Assembly: GCF_013283875.1 (NCBI RefSeq)
Contig: NZ_CP054139.1
Span: forward strand, 4,960,001 to 5,024,000
DNA: 64,000 nucleotides
Source of the DNA: Mucilaginibacter mali
Lineage (GTDB): Bacteria > Bacteroidota > Bacteroidia > Sphingobacteriales > Sphingobacteriaceae
Direction: 5' to 3'
Part shown: one piece after another, positions 53,532 to 61,207 of the stretch
How positions within the stretch are numbered: position 1 is the first letter of the stretch
How the letters are laid out: each line of letters starts with the position of its first letter
The notes under the pieces: model-generated
What the model was told of the DNA's origin: nothing
Database searches by the model: none
The model's input: the letters and a program-made list of their open reading frames with translations, nothing else
Position numbers and translations under genes: made by a program

Positions 53532-54465
53532 TATCGGTGGCAAGGTGTTTATCAATAGTTATTTTACGGAACAGCAGCATTACCCCAACTGCGGCAATTG
53601 CACACACCACGTATACCCACATTTGGCTAAACATAGGCGTATTGCTGTCGGGGTCGGCAGCTATCAGTTTGCGCTGGTAGAGGTAATAACCCACTACGGA
53701 TATACTATTGTTTAAGCAATGCAGCAAAACCGACGGCCAGATGCTGCCGCTCCAGGCAAAAACATAACCCAGCGCCGCGCCTAATAAAAAGCGGGGCACA
53801 AAGCCTAAAAACTCAAAATGAATAAAGCTGAAGATAAAGGCGGTTATCCAAACGGTAGCGTGTACGTTCTTCGTCCAGCGCATAAAAATAGTTTGCATGC
53901 ATCCGCGGAAAAAGAACTCTTCGGAGAGGGCCGGCAAGATCCCGACGATGAAGACACTCAATAACAGGTCGCCGGTGTTTTTCATATCCAGCACCATCTT
54001 CACCACGGCTTCATTTTGCTTTTCGGCATCGCGGATCCACTTTTCAAGGCCCTGTAAACCAGCTGGCAATGTCATTTTTTGGTTAAAATACGCGGTGATA
54101 TCAATTACCGGCAGCATAAAAACCATAATAGCTACAGTTACCAAAAATAGCACCGGCGGAACATAAGTACGGGTGCGGAAATAACGCTGTGGCTCGCCAG
54201 AAATGAATTGCGCGAACACCACCGCCGACACAAAAAAGGTAAACAAAGTATTGCCCAAACCCAAAAAAATGCGGAATGCGCCAAGAAAATGCGGGTCGCC
54301 GTTGTCGGTCATAGTGATCACCGGCATCACCATCGCGCTGCCGTATATCACCCTTATCACTACCAGGCTTATCAGTACACCTAATATAGCGCAGCCAAAG
54401 GCCAGCAGTACCAGGTAAAGCAGGTGTTGCCAGGGGCGGATGCGCATGTAAGCGGGTGTGGTCAT
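53494..54465 (-). CDS. CPBP-family intramembrane metalloprotease
   Basis: A 323-residue membrane protein with about eight helices. The CPBP (Abi/CAAX-like) motifs are visible: the glutamate pair with Arg in SEEFFFRGCMQTIF, FSFIHFEFLGFVPRFLLGAALGYVFAWSGSIW (His) and VLLHCLNNSIS (His, Asn). Members cleave prenylated or other membrane substrates or act as bacteriocin-immunity proteins. No substrate is indicated. It overlaps the DUF2007 gene by 38 bp. Confidence 0.92.
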   Translation of the reverse strand: MTTPAYMRIRPWQHLLYLVLLAFGCAILGVLISLVVIRVIYGSAMVMPVITMTDNGDPHFLGAFRIFLGLGNTLFTFFVSAVVFAQFISGEPQRYFRTRTYVPPVLFLVTVAIMVFMLPVIDITAYFNQKMTLPAGLQGLEKWIRDAEKQNEAVVKMVLDMKNTGDLLLSVFIVGILPALSEEFFFRGCMQTIFMRWTKNVHATVWITAFIFSFIHFEFLGFVPRFLLGAALGYVFAWSGSIWPSVLLHCLNNSISVVGYYLYQRKLIAADPDSNTPMFSQMWVYVVCAIAAVGVMLLFRKITIDKHLATDNGEELDQAVHID

Positions 54466-54485
54466 AAATTTTGCTTTTAAATTAG

Positions 54486-54493
54486 TAAATTTG
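54486..54493 (+). promoter_or_regulatory. -7 box of dusB
   Basis: TAAATTTG fits TAnnTTTG; the ATG is at 54511, 17 nt further on. A TTG (54471-54473) lies too close to be a -33 element. Confidence 0.5.
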
Positions 54494-54510
54494 CAGCGTT
54501 AAAGATAAGG

Positions 54511-55503
54511 ATGTCTGTACAAATAGGAAATATTGATTTAGGTGAATTCCCGCTGTTGCTGGCGCCGATGGAGGATGTGAGCGATCCGCCATTCCGTTAC
54601 GTGTGCAAACAGAACGGGGCCGACATGATGTATACCGAGTTTATCAGCAGCGAGGGCCTCATCCGTGATGCCGCCAAAAGCCGCCAAAAGTTGGACATTT
54701 TCGAGTACGAGCGCCCGATAGGCATCCAGATCTTCGGCAGCGATATCGACCACATGCGCGAAGCTACCGAAATTGCCACTTTAGCCAAGCCCGACCTGAT
54801 GGACATTAACTACGGTTGCCCCGTAAAACAGGTGGCCTGCCGTGGCGCTGGTGCCAGCCTTTTGCAGGATATTGACAAAATGGTGGCCATGACCAGCGCC
54901 GTGGTAAAAGCAACCCACCTGCCGGTAACCGTTAAAACCCGCCTTGGCTGGGATGATAATACCAAAAATGTTTACGAAGTAGCCGAACGCCTGCAGGATG
55001 TGGGCATACAGGCGCTTACCATACATGGCCGCACCCGCTCACAGATGTACAAGGGCGAAGCCGATTGGCGTTTGATCCGGGATATTCGCAAGAACCCGCG
55101 CATTAAGATCCCCATCTTCGGTAACGGCGACATCGATAGCCCCGAAAAAGCGGCTGCCTGGCGGATGGAGTACGAGGTGGATGGCATGATGATCGGTCGC
55201 GCCGCTATTGGTTACCCCTGGATCTTCCGCGAAATAAAGCACTACTTTAATACCGGCGAATTTTTAGCGCCGCCAACCATTGCCGAGCGCGTAGACGTTT
55301 GCCGCGCACACCTGGATAAATCGGTACAATGGAAAGGGCCGCGCACGGGTATCTTTGAGATGCGCCGCCACTACAGCAACTACTTTAAAGGGGTAGACCA
55401 TTTTAAGGAGTTCAGGATGAAGCTGGTATCGGTACAAACCGTTGAAGAAGTGCACGAACTGCTGGACGAGGTGGTTGATCACTACAGCGCGATAATGGCC
55501 TAA
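54511..55503 (+). CDS. dusB: tRNA-dihydrouridine synthase (DusB type)
   Basis: A 330-residue FMN enzyme that reduces specific uridines in tRNA to dihydrouridine. It shows PLLLAPMEDVSDPPFRYVCKQNGADMMYTEFISSEGL (about 14-50), the catalytic Cys103 in DINYGCPVKQVACRGAGASLL, KTRLGWDD, TIHGRTRSQMYKGEADW, GNGDI and DGMMIGRAAIGYPWIF. Length is as expected for DusB. Confidence 0.95.
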   Translation: MSVQIGNIDLGEFPLLLAPMEDVSDPPFRYVCKQNGADMMYTEFISSEGLIRDAAKSRQKLDIFEYERPIGIQIFGSDIDHMREATEIATLAKPDLMDINYGCPVKQVACRGAGASLLQDIDKMVAMTSAVVKATHLPVTVKTRLGWDDNTKNVYEVAERLQDVGIQALTIHGRTRSQMYKGEADWRLIRDIRKNPRIKIPIFGNGDIDSPEKAAAWRMEYEVDGMMIGRAAIGYPWIFREIKHYFNTGEFLAPPTIAERVDVCRAHLDKSVQWKGPRTGIFEMRRHYSNYFKGVDHFKEFRMKLVSVQTVEEVHELLDEVVDHYSAIMA

Positions 55504-55528
55504 GCACCATTATTTGCATGGTGATGGT

Positions 55529-55664
55529 TTAACCACAAAGACCACCAAGGGAGAAATCACAAAGAACACAAAGGTTTTTCTTTTCATTTTACTTACACAA
55601 AGCTTTATTTCGTGATAGTTTTTCTTTGTGCCCTTTGTGAAAATCTTTGTGCGCTTTGTGGTTA
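55529..55664. repeat. CACAAAG-type long inverted repeat, copy 3
   Basis: It starts TTAACCACAAAGACCACC and ends GTGCGCTTTGTGGTTAA, followed by ATTGCCAC. The remainder of 55504-55773 holds only the apaG promoter. Confidence 0.75.
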
Positions 55665-55721
55665 AATTGCCACTACCACCCACCGCCAATTGTTAAAATT
55701 TGCCCCTATTTTACAAATGGC

Positions 55722-55751
55722 TTGGTTTTTGATTACCTATTTATATATTTG
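55722..55751 (+). promoter_or_regulatory. Complete Bacteroidota promoter of apaG
   Basis: TTG (55722-55724), 19-nt spacer, TATATTTG (55744-55751); the ATG is at 55774. Confidence 0.75.
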
Positions 55752-55773
55752 AAAAAAACAGCAGGTTTGTACC

Positions 55774-56160
55774 ATGACAACAGCTATTACCGACGGCGTA
55801 AAAATTACGGTAGAGACTCAGTATCAGCCTGAATACTCTAACCCGGCTAACGAGCATTTTATGTTTGCCTACCGCATCAGTATCGAAAATGTGGGTAGCC
55901 ATGCTGTGCAGTTACTGCGCCGCCACTGGCATATTTTTGATAGCAACAGCACCCACCGCCAGGTGGAGGGAGAAGGCGTAGTTGGTGTACAACCCATCAT
56001 CGAACCCGGCCAAAGCCACGAATATATCTCCGGTTGCAACCTTAAAACCGACATGGGCAGCATGAAGGGCGAATACCAAATGGTGCGCCTGATGGATAAC
56101 ACCCTGTTTAAAGTTACTATCCCTGAGTTTTATTTGGTGGCATCGTATAAAATGAACTAA
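55774..56160 (+). CDS. apaG: ApaG-family protein
   Basis: A 128-residue single-domain protein of fibronectin-like fold: VKITVETQYQPEYSNPANEHFMFAYRISIENVGSHAVQLLRRHWHIFDSN, VEGEGVVGVQPIIEPGQSHEYISGCNLKTDMGSMKGEYQMV. This matches ApaG closely. It was linked to Co2+/Mg2+ resistance in enterobacteria, and the same fold occurs in eukaryotic F-box proteins; the true biochemical role is not settled. It has its own promoter. Confidence 0.95.
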   Translation: MTTAITDGVKITVETQYQPEYSNPANEHFMFAYRISIENVGSHAVQLLRRHWHIFDSNSTHRQVEGEGVVGVQPIIEPGQSHEYISGCNLKTDMGSMKGEYQMVRLMDNTLFKVTIPEFYLVASYKMN

Positions 56161-56179
56161 GGCCGCCCATCCCCTTGTC

Positions 56180-56850
56180 GTCATTCTGGAGCGACAGCGA
56201 AGAATCCCCGATAAGCAGGGCGGATATGCACAGTTTTGGATCTTTCGCTATTGATCAGGATGACGGCTTTCCTTTTCCAATATCTTTATATACCGATAAG
56301 CCAACCCCAACGGAATTATCCCTCCCACCCCGAACGAACAATCTATCAACCGCCAAAATACCGGGATCTGCCGGATAGGCCCCGCGATAAATGCCAGCGG
56401 AACGATAGCCACGCAGGCGATCATACCAAACTGTATTACCCAAATGTTCTTCACCGGGTCTTTCAACGGACCAATGAATACGATCGCTAACATCACATGC
56501 GCGAATGCCAGCCAGTCGGTGCCATAACTTAGGTAAGGATAGTGCTGATTAACCACGTGCAGGATGTTGTAGATCTGTGTTATCCATTGTTGCAATACAG
56601 TGGGGGCCCAAGTTAAATGGTCTTTTATCCAGCCCAGTTCGGTTTCCAGCGGAAAAGCGGTGATACCGCTTAAGGCAAGCCCGGCGATGACGATCCAGAT
56701 GCATATCCGGATGCGATGTTGTAGTTGGGGTGTGGTTAGGGTTTTCATGGTTGTTTACTTTAATGCGTCATGGGTAGCGATAGCGAAACATCCAAAACTG
56801 TGCATATCCGCCCTGCTTATCGGGGATTCTTCGCTATCGCTCACAATGAC
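56180..56850. repeat. ~71-bp inverted repeats flanking one membrane-protein gene
   Basis: The left copy 56180-56251 and the right copy 56780-56850 are reverse complements with only about four differences. Both contain GTCATT, GCGAAGAATCCCCGATAAGC and GGCGGATATGCACAGTTTTGG. The enclosed gene stops 3-4 bp inside the left copy. Such matching outer repeats make the unit look like a small mobile module, but no transposase is present. Confidence 0.75.
56248..56748 (-). CDS. Four-helix membrane protein of unknown function
   Basis: A 166-residue integral membrane protein with hydrophobic stretches near 12-32 (ICIWIVIAGLALSGITAF), 80-95, 103-125 and 135-152. There is a motif YLSYGTDWLAFAHVMLAIVFIGPLKDPVKNIWVIQFG with a His that could bind a ligand. 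No family recognised. It is enclosed by ~71-bp inverted repeats and its last residues (ESRHPDQ) come from the left one. The nearby SRPBCC operon is separate (112 bp gap plus repeat). Confidence 0.75.
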   Translation of the reverse strand: MKTLTTPQLQHRIRICIWIVIAGLALSGITAFPLETELGWIKDHLTWAPTVLQQWITQIYNILHVVNQHYPYLSYGTDWLAFAHVMLAIVFIGPLKDPVKNIWVIQFGMIACVAIVPLAFIAGPIRQIPVFWRLIDCSFGVGGIIPLGLAYRYIKILEKESRHPDQ

Positions 56851-56859
56851 GGTGTTAGT

Positions 56860-57318
56860 TTATATTGCATTTGCCTCCGCCGCGGCCCGGATCTCCTCGT
56901 TACGCATTAACAGCAACCGCGATAAATAACCGCGCATCAGCAAGCTATCTACAAATCGCCCCAGCACACCCAACGGCGATTCAAACTCGAAGTAATCGCT
57001 CATCAGCGTATAATCGCCTATTTGTTGAAAAGTGTGCTGATGCTTCAGGGTTTTGAACGGACCCTTCACCTGCTCGTCGGTAAAGGAGGTAGCGTAGCGC
57101 AACTCGGTGATCTTGCTGGTCATTTGCATAGTGATGCCGAAGTGCCTGCCCTGCCAGGTAACGGTTTCGTCGAGACCGATGAGACCATCGGTTGTCCCGG
57201 CTACAGCTTTTTCGCCGGTATGCTGCATCGATTGCTTGTGCAGATCTATGCTGCGGGCCAAATCGAAACATACCTGTACCGGGGCTTTTATTTTGGTAAT
57301 GAGTTTAATGAGTGTCAT
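56860..57318 (-). CDS. SRPBCC-family ligand-binding protein, last gene of GbsR operon
   Basis: A 152-residue START/SRPBCC-fold protein: MTLIKLITKIKAPVQVCFDLARSIDLHKQSM at the start, GLDETVTWQGRHFGITMQMTSKITEL and a final long helix GRFVDSLLMRGYLSRLLLMRNEEIRAAAE. Proteins of this pattern (annotated as cell-division inhibitor-like or 'SRPBCC') bind hydrophobic molecules. It starts 4 bp inside the preceding gene (ATGA). It is the sixth and final gene of the module from 61017. Confidence 0.85.
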   Translation of the reverse strand: MTLIKLITKIKAPVQVCFDLARSIDLHKQSMQHTGEKAVAGTTDGLIGLDETVTWQGRHFGITMQMTSKITELRYATSFTDEQVKGPFKTLKHQHTFQQIGDYTLMSDYFEFESPLGVLGRFVDSLLMRGYLSRLLLMRNEEIRAAAEANAI

Positions 57319-58271
57319 GATCCTGTTTCGGCGCGCTGTTTAATTACCTGTAAAATATTGTTCTGGATATCGCTCATGATCCAGCCCGCCCACCACGAGG
57401 CGTAGAAGTTAAAAGTGGTGGTCAGTTTAAAATGGCTGTATAAATGCAGGCGGTACGTGCCCTTTCCTGTTTGTTGTAAAATATAGGTGCCGTTCAGTAC
57501 GTCGAAATAATCACCGCCTATGACCACATGTTTATCCATTGTGGTCGAGGGAATTTCGTAAGGGTTGGCCTTGATGGAAAAATCCATACGGCGCTGGTCT
57601 TCGTAACGCAGTACCTCTTCGTGAAACACCAGGCCCTTGTCAAATATAGCCTTGCGGTATGCGCCAACGCCATTATAATTCAGTTCGGCACGGATGGGGC
57701 GCGGGAAGCCCAGCGTGCGGGTGAGCCAGCCTTTATCCTGTTGTTGGTTGATGGCTTTTACACGCGTTACATTATCCCAGATCTGCGCCTTGTCCTTGGC
57801 TTTAATATCGATATAGGTATAAGCCTCATATCTGCCGGGAATGGCTCCTATCATATGTTCGATAGGTGACAAAAAGAGCGGCAGCAATACCAGTATGGAA
57901 ACATAGGTTTTTTCGCGGTCGTGTTTTCTGATCTTAAAATATCCGGCTGTTAAGCCCCCGGCTGTAGAAGCCAAAAGAAACAAGGGTAAAGCCATCAGGA
58001 TGCAGGCCCAGCCTTCGAACGCGAAAAGCAAAGTTGCCAGTAAGAATACCCCAACAGCAACCCAGGGTGCAAATATGCGGTAATTTAGACTCCGCACTTT
58101 TTCAATATCCGACAGATAAATCACAAGCGCCCCCACGCCAAATGGTAATCCAAATAAAAACGAGATGGACATTACGGTGTACAAATTTTCAGGCGCCGTA
58201 GTGAATAAGGTATAGATAAGGAACGCGGCAAACGCGATCAAAAATATTTTGAAGATAACAGGGCTTTTCAT
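57315..58271 (-). CDS. Membrane protein with C-terminal SRPBCC-like domain
   Basis: A 318-residue protein. About five transmembrane helices occupy residues 1-150 (including FLFGLPFGVGALVIYLSD, WACILMALPLFLLASTAGG), and a soluble domain from about 155 to 318 with IPGRYEAYTYIDIKAKDKAQIWDNVTRVKAI resembles an SRPBCC ligand-binding fold. Family name unknown to me. It is the fifth gene of the operon, 9 bp after the TIGR01777 epimerase and overlapping the next by 4 bp. Confidence 0.78.
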   Translation of the reverse strand: MKSPVIFKIFLIAFAAFLIYTLFTTAPENLYTVMSISFLFGLPFGVGALVIYLSDIEKVRSLNYRIFAPWVAVGVFLLATLLFAFEGWACILMALPLFLLASTAGGLTAGYFKIRKHDREKTYVSILVLLPLFLSPIEHMIGAIPGRYEAYTYIDIKAKDKAQIWDNVTRVKAINQQQDKGWLTRTLGFPRPIRAELNYNGVGAYRKAIFDKGLVFHEEVLRYEDQRRMDFSIKANPYEIPSTTMDKHVVIGGDYFDVLNGTYILQQTGKGTYRLHLYSHFKLTTTFNFYASWWAGWIMSDIQNNILQVIKQRAETGS

Positions 58272-58280
58272 AACAGTTTA

Positions 58281-59198
58281 TTATTTAAGGCAGTTTATAA
58301 TAGCATCCTCCACATTCGGATACCTAAATTCAAAACCCGCATCCAGCAGGCGTTGGGGCATTACCCAGCGGCTTTTTAATATCAGTTCGGTTTCGGTACC
58401 GATGATGGCGGCGCCCACTTCCAACAGCCACTTTGGGGCGGGCAAACCGATAGGCATGCCGCAGGCCTTGCGGATAACGCGCATCATGTCTGCGTTTTTA
58501 ACCGGGTTTGGTGCAACGCAGTTAAACGCGCCGTTTGCTTCGGGATTATCTAACAGCCACTCTACCGCGCGGGCCACATCCTGCTCGTATATCCAGTTTA
58601 CATATTGCTCGCCATCGCCCTGTTTGCCGCCCAAACCAAACTTTACCAAGTTATACAGGCGCGGGAATACGGCACTCTCCTTGCCCAGCACAATGCCAAT
58701 GCGCAGGGCTATTTTGCGGGTAGCCGGTAGTTCGGTCTCAAAAAATGTATGCTCCCAGGCTTTGCATACCTCAACAGAGAAGCCCTCGCCGATATCGCCG
58801 GTCAGCTCATCCTGCGGGCGGTCTTCAGCGTGGCGATAGATGGTTGCAGATGAACTGTTGATCCAAATCCTGGGCGGATTTTCCATTTCGGTCACTACCC
58901 TATTCAGCAGGGCGGTAGGGATCAGCCTTGAATCAAAGATCTCCTGCTTATTCTTTTCGGTATAGCGGCAGTTCACGTTTTTGCCACATAAATTCACCAA
59001 TAGATCGGCACCGGTTAATTGCGCCACCCAATCTCCAGCGGTTTTCCCGTCCCAAACCACCGTTTTAATATTCCCTTTAGGGGATACGGGGCGGCGGGCC
59101 AGGATGATGATCTCGGCGGCAAGTGTTTTAAAATGTTCGGCCAATACGGTGCCCAGGTAACCATTGCCGCCAGCAAGCACTATTTTTTGGTATTTCAT
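58281..59198 (-). CDS. TIGR01777-family NAD(P)-dependent epimerase (SDR39U1 type)
   Basis: A 305-residue extended SDR with the Rossmann motif VLAGGNGYLGTVLAEHF (about 6-22), LVNLCGKNVNCRY, RIWINSSSATIYRH, a C-terminal DUF1731-like segment (GLPAPKWLLEVGAAIIGTETELILKSRWVMPQRLLDAGFEFRYP). This is the family of YfcH/SDR39U1. The substrate is unknown. ATG at 59198 is used, one nucleotide after the preceding stop. It is the fourth gene of the GbsR operon. Confidence 0.9.
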   Translation of the reverse strand: MKYQKIVLAGGNGYLGTVLAEHFKTLAAEIIILARRPVSPKGNIKTVVWDGKTAGDWVAQLTGADLLVNLCGKNVNCRYTEKNKQEIFDSRLIPTALLNRVVTEMENPPRIWINSSSATIYRHAEDRPQDELTGDIGEGFSVEVCKAWEHTFFETELPATRKIALRIGIVLGKESAVFPRLYNLVKFGLGGKQGDGEQYVNWIYEQDVARAVEWLLDNPEANGAFNCVAPNPVKNADMMRVIRKACGMPIGLPAPKWLLEVGAAIIGTETELILKSRWVMPQRLLDAGFEFRYPNVEDAIINCLK

Positions 59199-59199
59199 T

Positions 59200-60018
59200 T
59201 TAGTTGAGATAAAGGATAAGGAATAAAAGCGCCACACGATACGCCATCCAGGTGACAGTGAGCAGCCAGCCTAAGCTAAGTAATTTTGTACGGCGGATGT
59301 GCTCTAAAAACATCAGCCCGGCCACTGCTAAAAACCAAAGCATATTGATAAAGGGGGCAACGGCCACAAACTTGCCAAGTAACAGCATGGGCAGCAACAA
59401 CAACGCCCCGCCAAAGGAAATGCTCATCATATTGCCCAAATAATCCCAGCGTTTGGCGGGTTTGTACAGGCTGACGATGATCCCCTGGAAAAGCACCTGT
59501 CCGCTACAGATCATATACTCGCGATAGGGTTTGCCTATAGCAACCAGCGGGCTTAAGTGACCGGCGTAATGGGTCAGGATAAAGCCAACAGTCAGGCTAG
59601 TCAAGGCCAAATAAAGCAGGCGATAGAACAAGCTGAACGTTGGCTGTATGGCGTTTTCATCAACCTTGGCCGGGATAATTACCTTACGGTTGTAAGAGAT
59701 AAAGGCGTAAACCTTGCTCATCAACCAGATGAACGGCCTGAAGCCAAACAGCGGACCGAACACCGGAAAGGCATTACCGATCACCTTAAACAAGCTTTTT
59801 ATGCCGTAATTCACCTCGCCCGTTTGGGTGTTTACCAGCGCTATTTCGTTCACCGCGCGCTGCCTGTCCACCAGTGGACAAGCGCCGGCCAGTACCTGCT
59901 GGTAAGGCGCACGACCGTTTTTATCGAGCATGCCGGTGGCTATAAAAGCGCGGCTATAGATATCGCACATGGGGCATTCGGCATCGTAAAGGATGGTGTA
60001 TCCGGCTAAAGTTTTCAT
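59200..60018 (-). CDS. DCC/DUF393 redox domain fused to a membrane region
   Basis: A 272-residue protein. The N-terminal domain (1-~120) has ILYDAECPMCDIYSRAF with a CxxC pair, the mark of the DCC1/DUF393 thiol-disulfide oxidoreductase-like family. The rest (about 130-272) contains roughly five transmembrane helices (FSLFYRLLYLALTSLTVGFIL, FGGALLLLPMLLLGKFVAV, NMLWFLAVAGLMFL). Fusion of the two parts in one gene is a notable point. Third gene of the operon. Confidence 0.82.
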   Translation of the reverse strand: MKTLAGYTILYDAECPMCDIYSRAFIATGMLDKNGRAPYQQVLAGACPLVDRQRAVNEIALVNTQTGEVNYGIKSLFKVIGNAFPVFGPLFGFRPFIWLMSKVYAFISYNRKVIIPAKVDENAIQPTFSLFYRLLYLALTSLTVGFILTHYAGHLSPLVAIGKPYREYMICSGQVLFQGIIVSLYKPAKRWDYLGNMMSISFGGALLLLPMLLLGKFVAVAPFINMLWFLAVAGLMFLEHIRRTKLLSLGWLLTVTWMAYRVALLFLILYLN

Positions 60019-60057
60019 TTTTTTTGAGGTGAAAGATGAAAGGGAAAAGGCTAAAGG

Positions 60058-60432
60058 TTATTCTGTCGCGGTGTTATTGGCTTTGTTTAACTGGGCACGG
60101 TTGCGCAGCTTAAAAAAGATGGTGAGGTTTAAAAAGTGCATAGCACCCAGTATCAGGATAATATAGCCCAGCTTGCGGCTTAATACCTCTACCACGGTTT
60201 GCAGGTTTACAATGGCATCCACCTCTTTTAAGGCCAAACTCATGTAGCCAATGTTTACCAGGTAGAAGCCAACCACCAGCAGCTTGTTTACAGAGTCGGC
60301 CAGGGGTGTATTGCCATGGAAGATATCCACCAAAAATATGCGGCCGTTGTTAAACAAAACCCGGGCAACCCAAACGGTTAGGGCAATGCTGATCATCAAA
60401 TAAAACGCGTAGGTTAAAATGAAGTAGTTCAT
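60058..60432 (-). CDS. Small membrane protein, second gene of GbsR operon
   Basis: A 124-residue protein with about three transmembrane helices: MNYFILTYAFYLMISIALTVWVARVLF, VNKLLVVGFYLVNIGYMSLAL and KLGYIILILGAMHFLNLTIFF, with the motif NNGRIFLVDIFHGNTPLADSVN between the first two. No known family. A copy of the presumed GbsR operator lies 43-62 bp upstream of its start, so it may head a second transcript. 39 bp separate it from the DUF393 gene. Confidence 0.78.
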   Translation of the reverse strand: MNYFILTYAFYLMISIALTVWVARVLFNNGRIFLVDIFHGNTPLADSVNKLLVVGFYLVNIGYMSLALKEVDAIVNLQTVVEVLSRKLGYIILILGAMHFLNLTIFFKLRNRAQLNKANNTATE

Positions 60433-60474
60433 GATGTTTGTGTTTAAGTGCATGTTATTATTGTTTATTTTGTA

Positions 60475-60494
60475 TTTTCAATAAAAATTGAAAG
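60475..60494. promoter_or_regulatory. Candidate GbsR operator, copy 2
   Basis: TTTTCAATAAAAATTGAAAG is a near palindrome. Aligned with the reverse complement of copy 1 it matches at 17 of 20 positions. It lies upstream of the second operon gene. Confidence 0.55.
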
Positions 60495-60510
60495 ATTTTG
60501 ATAAATTTTT

Positions 60511-61017
60511 TTATTTAAACATTTTAAAGATAGAACCCCAAAACCAGTTCTCTTCTGCTTTCAGCATGGTCTCTAAAGTACGGTTCACGTTTTTGGCCAA
60601 TTTGTTAATATCCGTTACCGATGTATTAAAGGTTTTATAGTCCGGGTCTTTCATATCGCCCTTTACGGTTTGCAGTTCGTTCAATAATTTAATAATGGGA
60701 TCCAGCTCACGCTTTTTGCGTTCCTGCGCTACCTGACGGGCAATAGCCCAGGTATCCTTATCGGCAAAAAAGTATTCCTTGCGTTCGCCGGCACGGTGCT
60801 GTTTTTCTATCAGGCCCCAGCTGATCAGGTCGCGCAAGGTCATGTTGGCATTACCGCGGGAGATCTTCAGCTGCTCCATAATTTCTTCGGTGGTCAGCGC
60901 TTCGGGACTGATCAGCAGCAGGGCGTGTACCTGGGCCATGGTGCGGTTAATGCCCCACTCGCTCCCCAGTTTGCCCCAGGCTTCAATAAACTTCAACTTT
61001 GCTTCTGCCAGTTCCAT
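60511..61017 (-). CDS. GbsR/MarR-family transcriptional regulator
   Basis: A 168-residue winged-helix repressor-like protein: KFIEAWGKLGSEWGINRTMAQVHALLLIS, TEEIMEQLKISRGNANMTLRDLISWGLI (helix-turn-helix) and the wing HRAGERKEYFFADKD, then a C-terminal helical region. GbsR proteins control osmoprotectant genes in Bacillus; related Bacteroidota regulators control other operons. It is the first gene of the six-gene module and has a palindrome over its own -33 element, consistent with autoregulation. Confidence 0.9.
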   Translation of the reverse strand: MELAEAKLKFIEAWGKLGSEWGINRTMAQVHALLLISPEALTTEEIMEQLKISRGNANMTLRDLISWGLIEKQHRAGERKEYFFADKDTWAIARQVAQERKKRELDPIIKLLNELQTVKGDMKDPDYKTFNTSVTDINKLAKNVNRTLETMLKAEENWFWGSIFKMFK

Positions 61018-61021
61018 AGAA

Positions 61022-61051
61022 CAAATGTAAATACTATTTTTAAACTTTCAA
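61022..61051 (-). promoter_or_regulatory. Promoter of the GbsR operon
   Basis: On the minus strand: TTG at 61051-61049, 19-nt spacer, TACATTTG at 61029-61022, start codon 4 nt beyond. The operator palindrome (61045-61064) covers the TTG. Confidence 0.75.
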
Positions 61052-61064
61052 AATTTATTGAAAG
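61045..61064. promoter_or_regulatory. Candidate GbsR operator, copy 1
   Basis: CTTTCAAAATTTATTGAAAG reads as an imperfect palindrome (ACTTTCAA/TTGAAAGT arms). It overlaps the -33 box of the GbsR gene, as expected for repression. It also lies between this gene and the divergent deacetylase gene and could affect both. Confidence 0.65.
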
Positions 61065-61207
61065 TTTATTTAAATACATAGTGGCTGCGGGCTGTATGCG
61101 GCCAAAAACTGATAGCGAAGTCCTGGTTCAGATACTTCTTGCATTAAACGTCATTAATACCCAGGCAAATCAAAAACATTATTTAGGTTTGTTTTATTTG
61201 CAACATC

